9,678 nt of DNA from Deltaproteobacteria bacterium UBA3076 (GTDB lineage Bacteria; Desulfobacterota; Dissulfuribacteria; Dissulfuribacterales; UBA3076), in NCBI GenBank assembly GCA_002367355.1, contig DFBQ01000121.1, forward strand, positions 1-9,678, given 5' to 3'. The notes beneath the pieces were generated by a model. The model saw only the letters and a program-made list of their open reading frames with translations, ran no database searches and had not been told where the DNA came from. A program made the translations under genes and the position numbers. Shown here piece by piece: positions 6,509 through 9,678 of this stretch. Positions within the stretch are counted from its first letter, which is position 1. Every line of letters starts with the position of its first letter.

Positions 6509-6538
6509 GCGATACCATAGTGCTTATGTTACTGTCAA
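6509..6538 (-). promoter_or_regulatory. Candidate sigma70-type promoter for tRNA-Arg
   Basis: A perfect TTGACA (6538-6533, minus strand) is followed 18 bases later by TATCGC (6514-6509), a weak -10 match. The -10 box ends 13 bases before the first base of the mature tRNA, leaving room for a short leader. The position fits a tRNA promoter. The -10 assignment is less certain than the -35. Confidence 0.5.
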
Positions 6539-6607
6539 GTTCAATTGAGCTACTTGGTGTCTGAACGAAAAGGCCATTCAGGCACTACTTAATATTTTAG
6601 ATCGTTG

Positions 6608-7636
6608 ATGACTACAGACAAATTCAATTCCAGAAATCTCCTTGCCATAGAGACGTCCTGTGACGAAACTGCATCTGCGGTCCTGAGGGATGGCAGGCAG
6701 TTGATGAGCAATGTGGTGGCCTCTCAGGTTCACATCCACAAGGAATACGGGGGAATCGTTCCGGAATTGGCCTCAAGACACCACCTTGAAGATATAGTCC
6801 GAGTTGTGGAAAAGGCACTCCTGGATGCAAATACGGACAGGTCTGCAATAGATGCCATAGCAGTTACCCAGGGCCCAGGACTGGTGGGCTCACTGGTTGT
6901 CGGACTGTCCTTTGCCAAGGCCCTGGCAATGGCCCGAGGTATTCCCCTGACAGGCGTAAATCACCTTCACGCACATCTCTCTTCTGTGTTCCTATGCGAA
7001 CATCCTCCCTCATTTCCCTTTGTGGGCCTTGTAGTGTCAGGTGGCCATACAAACCTCTATGTGGTTAATGATTTCCTTTCAGCAGAGCTCATGGGCCAGA
7101 CCAGGGATGATGCCGCAGGAGAGGCCTTTGACAAAGTGGCAAAAATGCTTGGGCTTGAGTATCCAGGAGGCCCTATAATCAGCCAACTTGCTGAGAAAGG
7201 AGATCACAACGCTTTTTCCTATCCAAGGGCAAAACTCCCGAAAACACCTTTTGACTTCAGCTTCAGTGGTCTTAAGACCTCTGTTTTGACCTCGGTCAAG
7301 AAACTGTCCGGTCAGGGCCCGTTACCTGTTCAGGATATCTGTGCCTCGTTTCAAGAGGCAGTTGTTGACGTGCTTGTGGAAAAGACTTTATCTGCTGCAA
7401 AAAAATATGATATAAGCAGGATAGCAGTGACAGGAGGGGTTGCAACCAACTCCAGGCTTAGAGCCAGAATGGCCGAGGAGACACAAAAGCTTGGCTACAA
7501 GGCCTATTTCCCATACCCTGAACTGTGTACTGATAATGCCGCAATGGTTGCTCTGACGGGTTATCATCAGATAAAGGCCGGGATACTGATCAAGGAAGAT
7601 GCAGATGTCTACTCAAGGCTTCCGATTAGTATTTGA
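6608..7636 (+). CDS. tsaD: tRNA N6-adenosine threonylcarbamoyltransferase TsaD
   Basis: Cytoplasmic enzyme that transfers the threonylcarbamoyl group from threonylcarbamoyl-AMP to A37 of tRNAs reading ANN codons, in complex with TsaB and TsaE, which are not in this window. ASKHA-fold signatures are complete: LLAIETSCDETA near residue 11, the metal ligands H119 and H123 in NHLHAH, SGGHTNL near 144-150, DDAAGEAFDKVAKMLGL near 167-183, TGGVATNSRL near 275-284 and the metal-binding D309 in DNAAM. At 342 residues it has normal length. I choose the ATG at 6608; a TTG directly before it is the alternative. No strong ribosome site is seen. The gene is divergent from the tRNA-Arg gene and leads a cluster with the DUF2062 gene and rsmA. 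Confidence 0.97.
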   Translation: MTTDKFNSRNLLAIETSCDETASAVLRDGRQLMSNVVASQVHIHKEYGGIVPELASRHHLEDIVRVVEKALLDANTDRSAIDAIAVTQGPGLVGSLVVGLSFAKALAMARGIPLTGVNHLHAHLSSVFLCEHPPSFPFVGLVVSGGHTNLYVVNDFLSAELMGQTRDDAAGEAFDKVAKMLGLEYPGGPIISQLAEKGDHNAFSYPRAKLPKTPFDFSFSGLKTSVLTSVKKLSGQGPLPVQDICASFQEAVVDVLVEKTLSAAKKYDISRIAVTGGVATNSRLRARMAEETQKLGYKAYFPYPELCTDNAAMVALTGYHQIKAGILIKEDADVYSRLPISI

Positions 7637-7665
7637 GCAATATGTATTGGTCCGGGGAAACACAT

Positions 7666-8271
7666 ATGGGGGAGCTTGTCCCTGTTAACAAAGTAAAAAA
7701 TATTCTCCGCTCTGGGAAAAGAGACAAGGGGATCAGCCCCGGGAGAACAGTAAGATATCAGTGGCTTCGTTTAGTGAGGCTGAGAGGAGATCCTTTCGTT
7801 CTCGCGCGAGGTATTGCCATAGGGATTTTTATTGGACTCACGCCAACAATTCCCTTTCATACTATCCTCACAATCTTTTTTTGCGCTGTCGGAAGGGGTC
7901 ATCTTGTGGCCGGGCTTGTTGCCAGCCTCCTGGTAAGCAATCCCCTTACCATTCCCTTTCAGTATTATATATCCTGGAAAGTAGGCACTATCCTTACCGG
8001 CAGCTCGCTTTCCTGGGAACAGGTAAAGTATCTAATGGGTATAGCCCGTGATGTAAGTATGCTCGAAGCAGTAAAATTGATATATATAAACAGCTTCAGG
8101 TCAATGGTATCAGTACTGCTCGGAGGCATAGTCTTTTCTCTTCCTTTTGCAATAACATCCTATTTCTCAGCCCTGTATCTATATATTCGTCGTCAGAAGA
8201 GACAAATAAATCGTCTTATAAAAACCAACCCTAATGATTCAAAATCCAGCAAAGAGATATCCCATAGCTAA
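7666..8271 (+). CDS. DUF2062 family inner-membrane protein
   Basis: Predicted inner-membrane protein of unknown function. The DUF2062 pattern is clear: a basic N-terminal stretch, then FVLARGIAIGIFIGLTPTIP (residues 44-63), followed by a conserved SNPLTIPFQYY segment (91-101). Three hydrophobic spans are visible at about 45-72, 79-98 and 133-157, and the C-terminus is basic and hydrophilic. I choose the ATG at 7666, giving 201 residues, because GGGGA lies 7 bases upstream; an ATG at 7642 or a TTG at 7633 overlapping the tsaD stop are alternatives. It follows tsaD by about 30 bases, and its end overlaps the start of rsmA by 38 bases, so the three genes are probably co-transcribed. The family's role is not established, and the context does not settle it. 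Confidence 0.85.
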   Translation: MGELVPVNKVKNILRSGKRDKGISPGRTVRYQWLRLVRLRGDPFVLARGIAIGIFIGLTPTIPFHTILTIFFCAVGRGHLVAGLVASLLVSNPLTIPFQYYISWKVGTILTGSSLSWEQVKYLMGIARDVSMLEAVKLIYINSFRSMVSVLLGGIVFSLPFAITSYFSALYLYIRRQKRQINRLIKTNPNDSKSSKEISHS

Positions 8272-9124
8272 TATCTATGAACCCGGCTTTCCACTGCCTA
8301 AACGCTCGCTTGGCCAAAACTTTCTTGTCCACCAGGGCACCATTGAGACCATAGTAGAACTATCCGGCATACAGCCCGGAGATCGAGTAGTAGAACTGGG
8401 TGCCGGGCTCGGGGCCATGACCGGGGAACTTTCAAAAAAGGCCTCCAGAGTTATAGGCCTTGAAATAGACGAGAGACTGATCAAATGGGTGCGCGAAAAG
8501 CGACCCCTGGCAGGGAATGTGGAATTGCGTCATTCGGACATCCTCAGGGTCTCTTTTCAGGGCCTTGCAGAAGAGATGGGAGGCACTCTCAAAATAATAG
8601 GCAACCTGCCCTATAATATTTCAAGCCAGGTAGTATTTAAGCTGATCGAAGAACGTAATTATATAAACAGGGCAACCTTGATGTTTCAGAAGGAGGTGGC
8701 CGAGCGCCTTGTCTCTCGTCCGGGAAGCAAGGCTTACGGCATATTATCAGTGGTTACCGGATATTGCGCCGATGTCACCAGATTAATGGACATACCTCCG
8801 GGCCTTTTCCGCCCTCGCCCAAAGGTCACGTCGACCCTGATACAAATGGAATTCAGAAAGCCTATCATAATTGCAACGGATTTTGCGTTTTTTAAAAATA
8901 TTGTCAGACAGGCATTTCAGAAAAGACGAAAGAAATTGATAAACGCCCTTAAGGGACTATCTTCTTTTTCGCAAGACGAAATACTTCATGCACTGGAGAT
9001 TTGCGGAATAGATCCGGGCTACAGGGCAGAGGTCTTGAGCATTGAAAACTTCGTGACCCTGTCAAATACTCTGGCCCACACGATTTCTTCCGGCAACAAT
9101 ACACAATTGGACATCACACACTGA
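8234..9124 (+). CDS. rsmA: 16S rRNA (adenine(1518)-N6/adenine(1519)-N6)-dimethyltransferase RsmA
   Basis: KsgA/Dim1-family enzyme that dimethylates two adjacent adenosines in the 3'-terminal hairpin (helix 45) of 16S rRNA late in 30S assembly. Visible motifs are GQNFL (27-31), SAM-binding VVELGAGLGAMTGELS (52-67), the acidic ribose-binding E77 in LEIDE, SD at 101-102 and catalytic NLPY (124-127) followed by NISSQVVFKL. The 296 residues are a little longer than usual at the N-terminus. The ATG at 8234 lies inside the end of the DUF2062 gene with no clear ribosome site, and no in-frame alternative start occurs before GQNFL, so coupling to upstream translation is likely. The 3' end overlaps the convergent yedF-like gene by 11 bases. 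Confidence 0.97.
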   Translation: MIQNPAKRYPIANIYEPGFPLPKRSLGQNFLVHQGTIETIVELSGIQPGDRVVELGAGLGAMTGELSKKASRVIGLEIDERLIKWVREKRPLAGNVELRHSDILRVSFQGLAEEMGGTLKIIGNLPYNISSQVVFKLIEERNYINRATLMFQKEVAERLVSRPGSKAYGILSVVTGYCADVTRLMDIPPGLFRPRPKVTSTLIQMEFRKPIIIATDFAFFKNIVRQAFQKRRKKLINALKGLSSFSQDEILHALEICGIDPGYRAEVLSIENFVTLSNTLAHTISSGNNTQLDITH

Positions 9125-9678
9125 TCACCTTGTCTGCGAGCTGCAGGCTTGTCACAATATCCAGCATGTTCGTGGTCTCACCCACGCCTTTTTGATCCAG
9201 CAGATTAAAGTGCGTGAGGCAGGTGCCGCATACAAGAATGCTTACACCTTGGGCCTCCAGTTGCTGTATGGCAGGTAAGGTCTTGGCCCCCTCAATCGTC
9301 AGCTTTATTCCGCTATTGAGAAAAACCACTCTCCAGAGTGTCTCTCCCATCTCGTTGAGCGTGTTTAAGAAATTGAGCATGAGTCCTGCCCCCAGCGCAT
9401 CATCTCCCGAACCCATGGTATTCTTGGGGATCAGGACCAGCGTTTTCTTACTCGACGTGGCCGGCTCGGTGGCTACAGATTCGCTACCGGTTGCTTCTGA
9501 CTTTTCAGCCTTGATCTCAAAGTCATCGTCATTTTGGTCAAGAGACGCACTGAAACCCTGGCTTTCGACAAAACGGACGACGTTTTGGGCCGCGGCGGCA
9601 TTGTCAACTACCACTATAAATGCCAGGGCCTGGGTATTGGCTTCAATAAAGAATCCACCCCCAGAGGGGGTGGTATTG
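9114..9678 (-). CDS. yedF: YedF-like selenium-metabolism protein (partial, N-terminus outside window)
   Basis: The frame stays open to the right edge, giving 187 visible codons. The visible N-terminal part looks like the end of a TusA/SirA-like domain (IVVVDNAAAAQNVVRF... ESQGF). An acidic, Ser/Ala-rich linker follows, then a DsrE-like domain starting TLVLIPKNTMGSGDDALGAG. That domain contains FLNSGIKLTIEGAKT, the conserved CGTCL motif and VGETTNM near the end. This two-domain arrangement is that of the YedF family linked to selenium metabolism in many anaerobes; its biochemical role is not defined. A GTG at 9614 would cut the TusA-like domain in half, so the true start is almost certainly outside the window. 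Where TusA domains carry CPxP, the visible residues may read NTTP (see findings). The gene converges on rsmA. Confidence 0.85.
   Translation of the reverse strand, partial: NTTPSGGGFFIEANTQALAFIVVVDNAAAAQNVVRFVESQGFSASLDQNDDDFEIKAEKSEATGSESVATEPATSSKKTLVLIPKNTMGSGDDALGAGLMLNFLNTLNEMGETLWRVVFLNSGIKLTIEGAKTLPAIQQLEAQGVSILVCGTCLTHFNLLDQKGVGETTNMLDIVTSLQLADKVISV
9655..9673. repeat. Perfect 8-bp inverted repeat with 3-base loop inside yedF
   Basis: CCACCCCC (9655-9662) and GGGGGTGG (9666-9673) flank AGA, forming a very GC-rich perfect hairpin within the coding frame, where it encodes the TTPSGGG region. No T-run follows, so a terminator is unlikely. Confidence 0.5.

Noticed and set aside
7761..8051. 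96-codon plus-strand frame inside the DUF2062 gene
   Set aside because: Out-of-frame shadow of a protein with clear family motifs and membrane segments.

Overview
This window is housekeeping chromosomal DNA with one small worn patch of accessory sequence. It most likely comes from an anaerobic Desulfobacterota (Deltaproteobacteria-type) bacterium. The pointers are the YedF-like selenium-metabolism protein at the right edge, the uncharacterised radical SAM protein, and the general look of the proteins and base composition. This placement is an inference from gene content, not a measured phylogeny.

Left arm, minus strand, read right to left: a radical SAM protein (5874-4582), isoleucyl-tRNA synthetase ileS (4527-1702), a CDP-alcohol phosphatidyltransferase of the inositol-phosphate-acceptor type (1619-1023), and the 16S rRNA methyltransferase rsmI (1030-131). 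The gaps are 54 and 82 bases, followed by an 8-base overlap, so a single operon is likely. A possible sigma70-type promoter lies just upstream of the radical SAM gene. The ileS-phosphatidyltransferase junction is filled with a degenerate 8-base-period repeat (AATCAC units).

The arm is bracketed by two 79-bp copies of one palindromic, MITE-like element (2-80 and 6002-6080). They are inverted relative to each other and 91% identical. From the right-hand copy to the tRNA there is no intact gene. This stretch holds a possible RelE/ParE-type toxin remnant, a possible IS91-type transposase remnant and a second, unrelated 8-base-period repeat. All of these sit at the 3' end of a tRNA-Arg(CCU) gene (6495-6420, minus strand), a typical place for past integrations.

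Right arm, plus strand: tsaD (t6A tRNA modification), a DUF2062 membrane protein and rsmA/ksgA (16S rRNA dimethyltransferase) form a tight cluster with an overlap. It converges on, and overlaps by 11 bases, a yedF-like gene on the minus strand that runs off the window.

The functional theme is translation: charging of tRNA-Ile, t6A37 modification (whose substrates include tRNA-Ile and the neighbouring tRNA-Arg(CCU)) and two 16S rRNA methylations (RsmI at C1402, RsmA at A1518/A1519). I see no CRISPR array, prophage, intact insertion sequence or clear multi-gene novel system. The items most worth a second look are the paired palindromic elements, the two octamer arrays and the unassigned radical SAM protein.
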